In this document: positions 32,390 through 40,595 of the stretch, piece after piece
Layout of the letters: each line of letters opens with the position of its first letter
Position numbering within the stretch: the first letter of the stretch is position 1
NCBI RefSeq assembly: GCF_036227125.1
Contig: NZ_CP109435.1
Span: forward strand, 6,200,001-6,264,000
DNA: 64,000 nucleotides
Source: Streptomyces sp. NBC_01485
GTDB lineage: Bacteria; Actinomycetota; Actinomycetes; Streptomycetales; Streptomycetaceae
Direction of reading: 5' to 3'
Position numbers and translations under genes: made by a program
Notes under the pieces: model-generated
Told to the model about the DNA's origin: nothing
Database searches by the model: none
Seen by the model: the letters and a program-made list of their open reading frames with translations, nothing else

Positions 32390-34273
32390 ATGGACGAGGG
32401 GAAGCCCACGAGGGCAAAGTGGTGGAGCCGGCCTCGACCGCAGGCATCCTCGGGCGACGTCGGCGAGGGCGACTTCGAACTGGCCCGGCCGGTGGCGAGC
32501 GCACAGGACGGGACGGCGCCTGCGGAGGCGGTGGGGGAGTCTTCGGCCGAGCCCATGGACACGGCGGCGGCGTCCGACGCCGGCGGCGCTTTCGACACGG
32601 GCGCTGACGCCGACTCCGGTGCCCACGTCCACAGCGACGACGGTGACTATGAGCTGAGCCGTCCGGCCGGCGGGACGGCTTCTCCGGCCGACCCGGCGGC
32701 GACCACCCCGGTCGGCCAAGCCGATTCGGTCCCCTCCGCGGAGGAGGCCTCCGCGGTGCCTTCCCCGGTCGCCGACGGGCGTCCCAAGCCCCTTCACGAT
32801 CCCGACCCCTACAGCACCCCGCCGTACGGCGAACCGGGCCCCTGGGCACCCGCCCCGCCCGTCCAGCACCCTGCGGCCACACACGCGTCGGCCATGGGGA
32901 ACGGGTACGTCCCCGTTCCCCCTCCACTCCCCGACACGTCTGCGGCACTCGCCGACGCCGTACCTCCCCTCGGCCCCGCATCCGCACCCGAACCCAGCCC
33001 CACCCCCACGCCGCTCTCTGAGCCCACCCCCTGGCACCGCTACGACCCCTGGTCCGCCACGCCCTTCGCGGGAGCCCCCGTTGACGGAGGCGCTCGTACC
33101 GGAGGTCCGGTCGGGGCGCCGCTTCAGCAGGCCGGTGCGGAGGTGCTCACTGCGGCCGAGCGGCGCAAGCAGGTGCGGATGCGGCTGGTCGGGGGTGCGT
33201 TGGCTGTCGCGCTGGTGTCCGGGGCGCTCGGTGGGGCCGTAGGGGCGTATCTGGAGCGCAACGGCGGGATCAACGGGGTGCGGTTGCCGCAGGCCTCCGC
33301 GGAGCCGACCGGGCGGGCGGCGGACAGCGTGGCCGGGATCGCCGCGCGGGCCCTGCCCAGCGTCGTCACGCTGCATGTCAGCGGCAGCGACGAGTCCGGC
33401 ACCGGGACCGGCTTCGTGCTCGACTCGCTCGGCCACATCCTCACCAACAACCACGTCGTCGAGCCCGCCGGAGGCAACGGCGAGATATCCGTCGTCTTCA
33501 ACGGCGGCCAGACCGCCAAGGCCGAGGTCGTCGGCCGGGACAGCGGCTACGACCTCGCCGTGGTGCGGGTGACCGGGGTGAAGGGCCTCAAGCCGCTCTA
33601 CCTCGGCAACTCCGACAACGTCCAGGTCGGTGACCCGGTCGTCGCCATCGGCGCCCCCTTCGACCTGGAGGGCACGGTCACCTCCGGCATCATCAGCGCC
33701 AAGGAACGGCCCATCACCGCCGGCGGCGAGAGCGGGGACGGGAGCGACGTGTCGTACGTCGACGCCCTGCAGACCGACGCGCCGATCAACCCCGGCAACT
33801 CCGGCGGACCCCTCCTCGACACGCAGGGCCACGTCATCGGCATCAACTCCGCCATCCGCTCCGCCGCCGACGGCACCGGCTCCGGCAGCGCCCAGGCCGG
33901 TTCGATCGGCCTCGGGTTCGCCATCCCGATCAACCAGGGCAAGCGCGTCGCCGAAGAGCTGATCAACACCGGCAAGGCGACCCACCCGGTCATCGGCATC
34001 ACCCTCGACATGAACTACGCGGGTGACGGCGCCCGGGTCGGCACCGGCGGCGCCGACGGCAGCTCCCCGGTCACCGCGGGCGGCCCCGGCGACCGGGCCG
34101 GCATCCGCGCCGGGGACGTCATCACGCAGGTCGACGGCCAGCGCGTGCACTCCGGCGAGGAACTGATCGTCAAGACCCGCGCCCACCGCCCCGGCGACCG
34201 CCTGGAGCTGACCGTCGAACGCGGCGGCAGGGAACGCACGCTCACGCTGGTCCTGGGCTCGTCCGGGGGCTGA
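32390..34273 (+). CDS. htrA: HtrA/DegP-family serine protease with PDZ domain
   Basis: 627 residues from ATG 32390. A Pro/Ala/Ser-rich cytoplasmic part (about 1-255) precedes one membrane helix (LVGGALAVALVSGALGGAVGAYLE). The protease domain has catalytic H355 (NNHVVEP), D388 (GYDLAVVRV) and S471 (GNSGGPL). The PDZ domain (about 530-615) holds the GDRAGIRAGDVITQVDGQRV peptide-binding loop. Located after sigE-rseA as in M. tuberculosis Rv1223. It probably degrades or refolds envelope proteins; an earlier start at 32270 is not supported. Confidence 0.94.
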   Translation: MDEGKPTRAKWWSRPRPQASSGDVGEGDFELARPVASAQDGTAPAEAVGESSAEPMDTAAASDAGGAFDTGADADSGAHVHSDDGDYELSRPAGGTASPADPAATTPVGQADSVPSAEEASAVPSPVADGRPKPLHDPDPYSTPPYGEPGPWAPAPPVQHPAATHASAMGNGYVPVPPPLPDTSAALADAVPPLGPASAPEPSPTPTPLSEPTPWHRYDPWSATPFAGAPVDGGARTGGPVGAPLQQAGAEVLTAAERRKQVRMRLVGGALAVALVSGALGGAVGAYLERNGGINGVRLPQASAEPTGRAADSVAGIAARALPSVVTLHVSGSDESGTGTGFVLDSLGHILTNNHVVEPAGGNGEISVVFNGGQTAKAEVVGRDSGYDLAVVRVTGVKGLKPLYLGNSDNVQVGDPVVAIGAPFDLEGTVTSGIISAKERPITAGGESGDGSDVSYVDALQTDAPINPGNSGGPLLDTQGHVIGINSAIRSAADGTGSGSAQAGSIGLGFAIPINQGKRVAEELINTGKATHPVIGITLDMNYAGDGARVGTGGADGSSPVTAGGPGDRAGIRAGDVITQVDGQRVHSGEELIVKTRAHRPGDRLELTVERGGRERTLTLVLGSSGG

Positions 34274-34520
34274 GCCGGGGCGGCGTGCCTCAGCCCGTTC
34301 CCAGCGATTGACAGAAACGTCACAGGTCAGACCCCCGGACCCGGTCCCACTAGGCAAACAACGAGGAAAACCGGTGGCGTACACGTACGCGGACGGCTCG
34401 GGACGGTACCGGTCGGACAGGTGCGACAGGTACCGTGGACCCGCCGGGACCGCGGAAGACCCGAACTTGACCACTGAGGGCCGAGGAACCGAGGACCGCG
34501 GACATCGCAAGGAGCTTCAG

Positions 34521-34985
34521 GTGTTCAATGACATAGGACCGCTCGAGCTGGTGACGCTCGCCGTCCTGGCCGTGCTCGTCTTCGGTCCGGACAAGCTCCC
34601 CAAGGTCATCCAGGACGTGATGCGCACCGTCCGGAAGATCCGTGAGTTCTCGGAGAGCGCCAAGGCGGACATCCGCAGCGAACTGGGCCCGGATTTCAAG
34701 GACTTCGAGTTCGAGGACCTCAACCCCAAAGCCTTCCTCCGCAAGCAGTTGGACAATGACGAGCTGGGGCTGAAGGAGATCCGCAACGGCTTCGACCTGA
34801 AGCAGGAGATGGCCGAGGTCACGGACGCGGTCCACAGCCGCGACACGGACACCGCCGCCTCCTCCTCGGCAGTCGCTTCCGCGGGCACGTCCGGCGCGTC
34901 GGGGGGCGGTCGTATCGACATGACCAAGAAGCCCGAGGAGCCGGGCAAGGACGACCGTCCGGCCTTCGACGCGGACGCCACCTGA
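34521..34985 (+). CDS. tatB: Sec-independent protein translocase TatB
   Basis: 154 residues from GTG 34521, preceded by AAGGAG at 6 nt. The single membrane helix begins FNDIGPLELVTLAVLAVLVFGPDKLPKVIQDVMRTVRKIREFSE, with the amphipathic helix after the FGPDKLP hinge, then a charged region and a low-complexity tail. It forms the Tat receptor with TatC (not in this window). Same gene order as mycobacteria (Rv1224). The 247 bases between htrA and this gene contain no clear gene; a TTGACA at 34308 lacks a matching -10. Confidence 0.95.
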   Translation: MFNDIGPLELVTLAVLAVLVFGPDKLPKVIQDVMRTVRKIREFSESAKADIRSELGPDFKDFEFEDLNPKAFLRKQLDNDELGLKEIRNGFDLKQEMAEVTDAVHSRDTDTAASSSAVASAGTSGASGGGRIDMTKKPEEPGKDDRPAFDADAT

Positions 34986-35156
34986 GTCACCCGCGCACCC
35001 CCGGTGTGAGGGGGCGCACGTCCCACGCGCCGGAAGGTTTCCCGGCAGCCCGGAGCGGGGTGGCTATGCTGCCTGGTTGTTGTGCGGAGCGGACGAGTAC
35101 GCCCGAAGGGGGGCGGGCCGGGTCGCTCCGTCGAGAACGAGGAGGCGTCCGGGCAC

Positions 35157-35816
35157 ATGGAGACGACGAGTCAAGCAGTCGCGCAGACGCCGGCCGCGGA
35201 GAGTGGACAACAGGTCCCCTCCGCCCGCCGCACGGTCGACGGCTACCTGGCGGCACCCTTCCCCTGGTACGGCCTCGACGAGGCCTTCACGGGGCCGCGC
35301 TGGCTGATGCAGGTGGGTACGGCGGCCGACGGGGCCGTGGAGCACGGTTCCATCGGACACGGTGACGAGCCCTCCGTACGGCACGAGACGGCCGGCGAGG
35401 ACCGCGGCAGGTTCGCGGTCGTCGTGACCGTCGCCGCGAACCCCGTCCGGCGCAGCGCGGACGGCACGGGTCTGCTGGAGGCCACCTCGGTGTCCTCGGC
35501 GGCCTGGCTCGCCGGGGTCGGGCTGCTGTCCTTCACCTGGCCGGGCCAGATGGACCACAGCCTGCGCGACGACTGGCTGGACCAGCAGACCGAGACGGCG
35601 TGGGTCCTCGCGGACGACCTCGCGGGAGCGGACTGGTCGACGCTGTCCCTCCCCGTCGACGGCGTGCCGACCTCCTTCCACTACCGGGAGTCCGAGTTCG
35701 GCTGGGTCCTGGCCGGCTCCACCGAGCAAGGGGTGCACCTGGGGGCGTACGGAAGGGGCATGAGCGCGTACGGGCTCGGCTTCTGCGTCGTCAAGGACGT
35801 CGCCGAGTACGCCTAG
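35157..35816 (+). CDS. Hypothetical protein
   Basis: 219 residues from ATG 35157 with GAGGAGG upstream. Sequence features are a charged start, YLAAPFPWYGLDEAFTGPRWLMQ, then AVVVTVAANPVRR and LLSFTWPGQMDHSLRDDWLDQQ, ending SAYGLGFCVVKDV. No signal peptide, membrane span or catalytic motif is visible, so it is probably cytoplasmic. Unrecognised family; seen next to tatB/mrp. Its 3' flank carries GCCACGACCACGCC twice (35816-35845). Confidence 0.7.
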   Translation: METTSQAVAQTPAAESGQQVPSARRTVDGYLAAPFPWYGLDEAFTGPRWLMQVGTAADGAVEHGSIGHGDEPSVRHETAGEDRGRFAVVVTVAANPVRRSADGTGLLEATSVSSAAWLAGVGLLSFTWPGQMDHSLRDDWLDQQTETAWVLADDLAGADWSTLSLPVDGVPTSFHYRESEFGWVLAGSTEQGVHLGAYGRGMSAYGLGFCVVKDVAEYA

Positions 35817-35857
35817 CCACGACCACGCCTGGCCACGACCACGCCAGCCACGACAAA

Positions 35858-35883
35858 GGGTGCCCTCGATACGGAGGGCACCC
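35858..35883. terminator. Hairpin between convergent genes
   Basis: GGGTGCCCTC (35858-35867) pairs with GAGGGCACCC (35874-35883), 6-nt loop. It lies between the hypothetical protein and mrp stops. Confidence 0.8.
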
Positions 35884-35911
35884 CATGGTCGTGACACCAG
35901 AACTCGTAACG

Positions 35912-37045
35912 CTAGAACTTGTTCCTGGGAGTGATCCCGAGCGACAGGCCCGAAAGGCCGCGCTGCCGGCCGCCCAGCTTGCCCGCGATCGCGCGCAGGG
36001 CGGCGCCCGCCGGGGAGTCGGGGTCGGTCAGGACGACCGGCTTGCCCTCGTCGCCGCCCTCGCGCAGGCGGACGTCGATCGGGATGGAGCCGAGGACGGG
36101 GACGGACGCGCCCGTCGTACGGGTCAGGCCGTCGGCCACGCTCTGGCCGCCGCCCGTGCCGAAGACGTCGACCATCTCGTCGCAGTGCGGGCAGGGCAGG
36201 CCGGCCATGTTCTCGACCACGCCGACGATCTTCTGGTGGGTCTGCACGGCGATGGAACCCGCGCGCTCGGCGACCTCGGCCGCCGCCTGCTGAGGCGTCG
36301 TCACGACGAGGATCTCGGCGTTCGGGACTAGCTGCGCGACCGAGATCGCGATGTCGCCCGTGCCCGGGGGCAGGTCCAGCAGGAGTACGTCCAGATCGCC
36401 CCAGTAGACGTCCGCGAGGAACTGCTGGAGCGCGCGGTGCAGCATCGGGCCGCGCCACACGACCGGGGCGTTGCCCGGGGTGAACATGCCGATGGAGATG
36501 ACCTTCACGCCGTGCGCCGACGGCGGCATGATCATGTTCTCGACCTGGGTCGGACGGCCGTCCGCGCCCAGCATGCGCGGCACGCTGTGGCCGTAGATGT
36601 CGGCGTCGACGACGCCCACCTTCAGACCGTCGGCCGCCATCGCCGCCGCCAGGTTCACCGTCACCGACGACTTGCCGACGCCGCCCTTGCCGGACGCGAC
36701 CGCGTACACGCGCGTGAGGGAGCCGGGCTTGGCGAAGGGGACCTCGCGCTCGGTCTGGCCACCGCGCAGGGCGGTCGCCAGTTCCTTGCGCTGCTCGTCG
36801 CTCATCACGTCGAGCGTGACGTCGACGCGGGTGACGCCGTCGACCGCGGAGACCGCGTCGGTCACGCGCTGCGTGATGGTCTCGCGCATCGGGCAGCCGG
36901 AGACCGTCAGGTACACGGTGACCGCGACCGCCCCGTCCGCGCCGATCTCCACCGACTTCACCATCCCCAGTTCGGTGATGGGCCGGTTGATCTCGGGGTC
37001 GTTCACCGTCGCCAGTGCTTCACGCACCGCGTCTTCGCTAGCCAT
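35912..37045 (-). CDS. mrp: Mrp/ApbC family iron-sulfur cluster carrier P-loop ATPase
   Basis: 377 residues from ATG 37045. An N-terminal DUF59 (MIP18-like) domain, VREALATVNDPEINRPITELGMVKSVEI with CPMRETI, precedes the ParA-type ATPase: deviant Walker A GKGGVGKSS, VVDADIYGHS, LPPGTGDIAI and the C-terminal GLPCPHCDEMVDVFG Fe-S cysteine pair (CxxC). It transfers Fe-S clusters to apo-proteins. Conserved near sigE/tatB in mycobacteria (Rv1229c). A GTG at 37051 is a possible start; the TACCAT box argues for a leaderless ATG start. Confidence 0.92.
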   Translation of the reverse strand: MASEDAVREALATVNDPEINRPITELGMVKSVEIGADGAVAVTVYLTVSGCPMRETITQRVTDAVSAVDGVTRVDVTLDVMSDEQRKELATALRGGQTEREVPFAKPGSLTRVYAVASGKGGVGKSSVTVNLAAAMAADGLKVGVVDADIYGHSVPRMLGADGRPTQVENMIMPPSAHGVKVISIGMFTPGNAPVVWRGPMLHRALQQFLADVYWGDLDVLLLDLPPGTGDIAISVAQLVPNAEILVVTTPQQAAAEVAERAGSIAVQTHQKIVGVVENMAGLPCPHCDEMVDVFGTGGGQSVADGLTRTTGASVPVLGSIPIDVRLREGGDEGKPVVLTDPDSPAGAALRAIAGKLGGRQRGLSGLSLGITPRNKF

Positions 37046-37052
37046 AGACACG

Positions 37053-37058
37053 ATGGTA
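37053..37058 (-). promoter_or_regulatory. -10 box TACCAT of mrp, predicted leaderless transcript
   Basis: TACCAT (minus strand) lies 7 nt before the mrp ATG at 37045, with no SD. Confidence 0.5.
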
Positions 37059-37088
37059 CGGCGACCGGCGGGGGTGCCGGTAAGCCCG

Positions 37089-37685
37089 TCACCGGTCGTC
37101 TACGTCACGCCCCCGCGAACGTTCCGCCGGGAACACGGCGTGTTCGCGATGCCCGTTGCCCCGCCCCTCCAACTCCTTGACCATGTCCTGGAGCTCCGAG
37201 CGGATCCAGTCCCGGGTGGCGACCTCGCCCAGGCGGATGCGCAGGGCGGCGATCTCCCTGGTCAGGTACTCGGTGTCGGCGATCGACCGCTCGTTCTCCT
37301 TACGGTCCTGCTCCAGGTTGACCCGGTCGCGGTCGTCCTGCCGGTTCTGCGCGAGCAGGATCAGCGGGGCCGCGTAGGAGGCCTGGAGGGACAGCATCAG
37401 GGTCAGGAAGATGAAGGGGTAGTGGTCGAAGCGCAGGTCGCCGGGCGCGAAGATGTTCCACAGGACCCAGACGATGATGACGATCGTCATCCAGACGATG
37501 AACCGCCCGGTGCCCAGGAACCGCGCGATGCGCTCCGACAGCCGGCCGAAGGCCTCCGGGTCGTACTCGGGCAGCAGCCGGCGCCGGGGCGCCCGCGGCT
37601 GGTCCAGCCGGGCCCGGGGACGGCTGGACGCCGTGGCGCCGGCCGGGGTGCGCTCGGCGCGCCCGCTCTCCCGCTCAGGAGCCAT
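37089..37685 (-). CDS. DUF1003 membrane protein
   Basis: 198 residues from ATG 37685. DUF1003 core: LSERIARFLGTGRFIVWMTIVIIVWVLWNIF (first membrane helix) and FDHYPFIFLTLMLSLQASYAAPLILLAQNRQDDRDR (second helix with the conserved QNRQDDRDR), followed by a predicted coiled coil (NLEQDRKENERSIADTEYLTREI). It overlaps the upstream gene's stop by 11 bases (ATGGCTCCTGA), so it is coupled to the MgtE-like protein. Role unknown. Confidence 0.92.
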   Translation of the reverse strand: MAPERESGRAERTPAGATASSRPRARLDQPRAPRRRLLPEYDPEAFGRLSERIARFLGTGRFIVWMTIVIIVWVLWNIFAPGDLRFDHYPFIFLTLMLSLQASYAAPLILLAQNRQDDRDRVNLEQDRKENERSIADTEYLTREIAALRIRLGEVATRDWIRSELQDMVKELEGRGNGHREHAVFPAERSRGRDVDDR

Positions 37686-39024
37686 GCGGACCCACCCCCT
37701 CACCCTCCACGCCGATGTCGCTCCCGTCGTCGGCGAGATGGAACTCCGTCTCCCGCCAGTCCTCCGGCAGCATGTGGTCCAGGACGTCGTCCACGGTCAC
37801 CGCGCCGAGCAGCGACCCCGCCTCGTTGACGACGGGCGCCGCGACCATGTCGTACGTCGCGAAGAACCCGGCGACGACCGGCAGCGCCGCGTCCGGCGCC
37901 AGGGTCTGGAGGCTCTCGTCGAGGATCGAGCTGACCAGCGTGTACGGCGGGTCGCGCAGCAGGCGCTGGAAGTGGACCGTGCCGAGGTACTTGCCGGTCG
38001 GCGTCTCGTCGGGCGGGCGGCAGACGTAGACCTGGGCGGCGAGGGCCGGGGACAGGTCGGGGTTGCGCACGCGCGCGAGGGCGTCGGCGACGGTGGCGTC
38101 CGGGCGCAGGACGATCGGCTCGGTGGTCATCAGACCGCCCGCGGTGTGCTCCTCGTACGCCATCAGGCGCCGCATGTCGGCCGCGTCCGCCGGCTCCATC
38201 AGGCTCAGCAGCCGCTCCTTGTCCTCCTCCGGGAGCTCGGAGAGCAGGTCGGCCGCGTCGTCGGGGTCCATGGCCTCCAGGACGTCCGCGGCGCGCTCCT
38301 CCTTCAGCTTGCCGAGGATCTCGATCTGGTCGTCCTCCGGGAGCTCTTCGAGGACGTCGGCGAGGCGGTCGTCGTCGAGGGCGGCGGCGACCTCGGCCCG
38401 GCGCTTCGGCGACAGGTGGTGCAGCACGTTGGCGAGGTCGGCCGGGCGCAACTGCTCGAAGGTGGCGAGGAGGCTCTCCGCGCCCTGCCCGTGCTCCTCC
38501 AGCGAGAACCCGGTGACGGCCGACCAGCCCACGGTCAGCGTCTCGCCCTTGGCCCGCCGGAACGCGCCGCCCTTCCTGCCCTTGCGGACGAAGACCCGGT
38601 CGATCTCCCAGTCCCGGCGGGCCGGCAGCTGACGCAGCGACACGTCGAGGACGGTGACTTCCTCGCCGGACCCTCCCGGCTCTCCCGCCTCTCCCGGCCC
38701 CCCGTTCTCGACGAGGCTGACGCGCCGGTCCAGGAGTTCGCCGAAGACGAGCCGCTCGGTGGGCCGCTGTTCGAAGCGCCGGACGTTGACCACGCCGGTG
38801 GTGATGACCTGGCCGGACTCGATGCCGGTCACCCGGGTCATGGGCAGGAAGATCCGGCGCCGCGTGGACAGTTCGACGACCAGCCCGAGCACCCTCGGCG
38901 GCCGCCGCCCGACCCGCAGCACGACGACCAGATCGCGTACCCGCCCCACCTGGTCGCCGTTCGGGTCGAAGACGGGCACGGCGGCGAGGTGCGAGACGAA
39001 GATCCGGGGGGTGCCCGATGCCAT
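37675..39024 (-). CDS. MgtE-like protein: PRC-barrel, MgtE_N and CBS domains, no membrane channel
   Basis: 449 residues from ATG 39024 (GGAGGT 6 nt upstream). The N-terminal part resembles a PRC-barrel, followed by the MgtE_N superhelix (RPADLANVLHHLSPKRRAEVAAALDDDRLADVLEELPEDDQIE and repeats) and paired CBS domains (GGLMTTEPIVLRPDATVADALA...SLLGAVTVDDVLDHML). True MgtE Mg2+ channels have about five membrane helices after the CBS pair; here the protein ends after a short tail and no hydrophobic helix is present. It therefore resembles a soluble magnesium-sensing or regulatory module. It is coupled to DUF1003, and a CorA gene follows about 1.6 kb later. Confidence 0.9.
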   Translation of the reverse strand: MASGTPRIFVSHLAAVPVFDPNGDQVGRVRDLVVVLRVGRRPPRVLGLVVELSTRRRIFLPMTRVTGIESGQVITTGVVNVRRFEQRPTERLVFGELLDRRVSLVENGGPGEAGEPGGSGEEVTVLDVSLRQLPARRDWEIDRVFVRKGRKGGAFRRAKGETLTVGWSAVTGFSLEEHGQGAESLLATFEQLRPADLANVLHHLSPKRRAEVAAALDDDRLADVLEELPEDDQIEILGKLKEERAADVLEAMDPDDAADLLSELPEEDKERLLSLMEPADAADMRRLMAYEEHTAGGLMTTEPIVLRPDATVADALARVRNPDLSPALAAQVYVCRPPDETPTGKYLGTVHFQRLLRDPPYTLVSSILDESLQTLAPDAALPVVAGFFATYDMVAAPVVNEAGSLLGAVTVDDVLDHMLPEDWRETEFHLADDGSDIGVEGEGVGPHGS

Positions 39025-39223
39025 GACCGCACCTCCGTCCTTTTCCGTTTCCGTATGGTCAGCTCGTGTGGGATTGCCCGCTCGTGCGGGCTTCAGGCTA
39101 GCCCGTCCCGATCGGATACGCCCTGGTGGGGGGTCCGGACGGTCCGGCTCCGTTCGGGGCCCGCGACCCCGGTACGCTGCCGTACGCCGCTCGGCACACC
39201 CCCGCAGAAAGGCAGCGTTCTCT

Positions 39224-40000
39224 GTGACCGCGATTCCCCAGGGCCGTACTCGCAAGGCCGCGCTCCTGAGCGCGATGTGCGCACTGGTCGTGGGCCTGGG
39301 GGCGGCAGGGTGCAGCGAGGACCCGGACGCCGGCACGAACGGCGTGGGCAAGCTGCCCGCCAAGGAGATCCAGACCAAGGCGCGGACGGCCGCCGGGGGC
39401 GTGGACGCGGTGCGGCTGTCGGGGAGCGTGGTCACCAGCGGGAAGACGTACACGCTCGACATGCGGCTGAAGGCGGACGGCGGCACCGGGTCGGTGACCG
39501 CGGAGGGGGCCACCTTCCACGTGCTGCGGATCGGCGAGGAGTTGTACCTGAAGGCCGACGCGGCGTTCTGGAACCACGAGGACGGCAAGTCCGACGACGG
39601 CGGCTCGGGCAAGGACACCGCCACCGACACGGACACGGCGGCGGCCGACAAGCTCCAGGGCAAGTACGTGAAGGTGCCGACGGGCGATCCCTCGTACAAG
39701 AAGTTCAGCGGTTTCACGGACAAGGACCTCCTCCTCGACGGTCTGCTGACGCTGCACGGCTCGCTGGGCACGGACGGCCACCATGAGCAGTCCGGCGTCC
39801 GCACGATCCGCATCGCCGGCGACGGCGGTTCCGGCGGCACGCTGGACGTGTCCCTGGAGGGCAAGCCCTACCCCCTGCGCCTGGTACGGGCCGGCGGGGC
39901 CGGGACGCTGAGCTTCTCCGCCTGGGGCCAGGACTTCGCCCTGACGGAACCGGCGCAGGACGACACGGTGGACTACGGCAAGCAACTGCCGACGTCGTAA
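39224..40000 (+). CDS. Lipoprotein, LppX/LprG-like
   Basis: 258 residues from GTG 39224. The signal peptide ends in the lipobox LGAAGC (Cys about 30). The mature region has a repeated beta-rich pattern (KTYTLDMRLKADGGTGSVTAEGATFHVLRIGEELYLKADAAFW) similar to LppX/LprG lipid-binding lipoproteins, with a Gly/Asp-rich loop. Membrane-anchored outside the cell. A sequence family call by pattern, not by search. The gene is monocistronic; it converges with the next gene. Confidence 0.85.
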   Translation: MTAIPQGRTRKAALLSAMCALVVGLGAAGCSEDPDAGTNGVGKLPAKEIQTKARTAAGGVDAVRLSGSVVTSGKTYTLDMRLKADGGTGSVTAEGATFHVLRIGEELYLKADAAFWNHEDGKSDDGGSGKDTATDTDTAAADKLQGKYVKVPTGDPSYKKFSGFTDKDLLLDGLLTLHGSLGTDGHHEQSGVRTIRIAGDGGSGGTLDVSLEGKPYPLRLVRAGGAGTLSFSAWGQDFALTEPAQDDTVDYGKQLPTS

Positions 40001-40036
40001 GCGGCCACTCGCGCGAGCGGCTTCCCGAGTACCCGG

Positions 40037-40561
40037 CTACTTGCGCTTGCGCCGCTTCAGCAGCAGTTTCGGCAGTCCCGCCGGGGCCGGCTCCCGCGTG
40101 GTGGCGGGCGACGGCACCGGCCGCGCCGCCAGATCCCCGTCGGGCAGGGGCAGCAGGCCCCCGGTCGGCTCCAGCCGGAGCACTCGGCACTCGCGCGCCC
40201 AACGCCCGGTCATCGCCTCGCCGTCGGGCGCGTTCAGCCGCTTGCCCTTGAGCTCGGCGACGGCCGCCTCCCACGCCTCGGAGCCGGACGCGAGCTCCAC
40301 GACCGTCGCCGTCCAGGAGACCAGCCGGCCGCCCTTGTCCTTGCTGCGGACGGTGACCTCGGCCGAGCCGCCCTCGACGAGCCCCGGCAGCGGCTGCTCA
40401 CCGGACCCGTCGCCGACCAGACAGGCCGCGCCCTCGTGCCACACGTGCCACAGCGCGCGCGCGGCCGGTTCGCCGGCGCCCCGGACCCAGACGAGGCCGG
40501 ACTTCTTGGTGGCCTCCTCGACGAGGGCCTGGTCGAGGAGGCCGAGCTGCTCGCTTGTCAT
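40037..40561 (-). CDS. Hypothetical protein
   Basis: 174 residues from ATG 40561, behind a TAGGCT box 6 nt upstream. Small hydrophilic protein with EEATKKSGLVWVRGAGEPAARALWHVWHEGAACLVGDG, a pattern reminiscent of pyridoxamine 5'-phosphate oxidase-like FMN-binding split barrels, though the FMN motifs are not clear. The end is a basic tail (LKRRKRK). Unrecognised with certainty. Confidence 0.72.
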   Translation of the reverse strand: MTSEQLGLLDQALVEEATKKSGLVWVRGAGEPAARALWHVWHEGAACLVGDGSGEQPLPGLVEGGSAEVTVRSKDKGGRLVSWTATVVELASGSEAWEAAVAELKGKRLNAPDGEAMTGRWARECRVLRLEPTGGLLPLPDGDLAARPVPSPATTREPAPAGLPKLLLKRRKRK

Positions 40562-40595
40562 GACGCCAGCCTAGCCAGGGCCTGCCCGGGGCCCC

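Noticed and set aside
34308..34330. TTGACA as a tatB promoter
   Set aside because: No acceptable -10 hexamer lies 16-19 bp downstream, and tatB may be transcribed from sigE/htrA.
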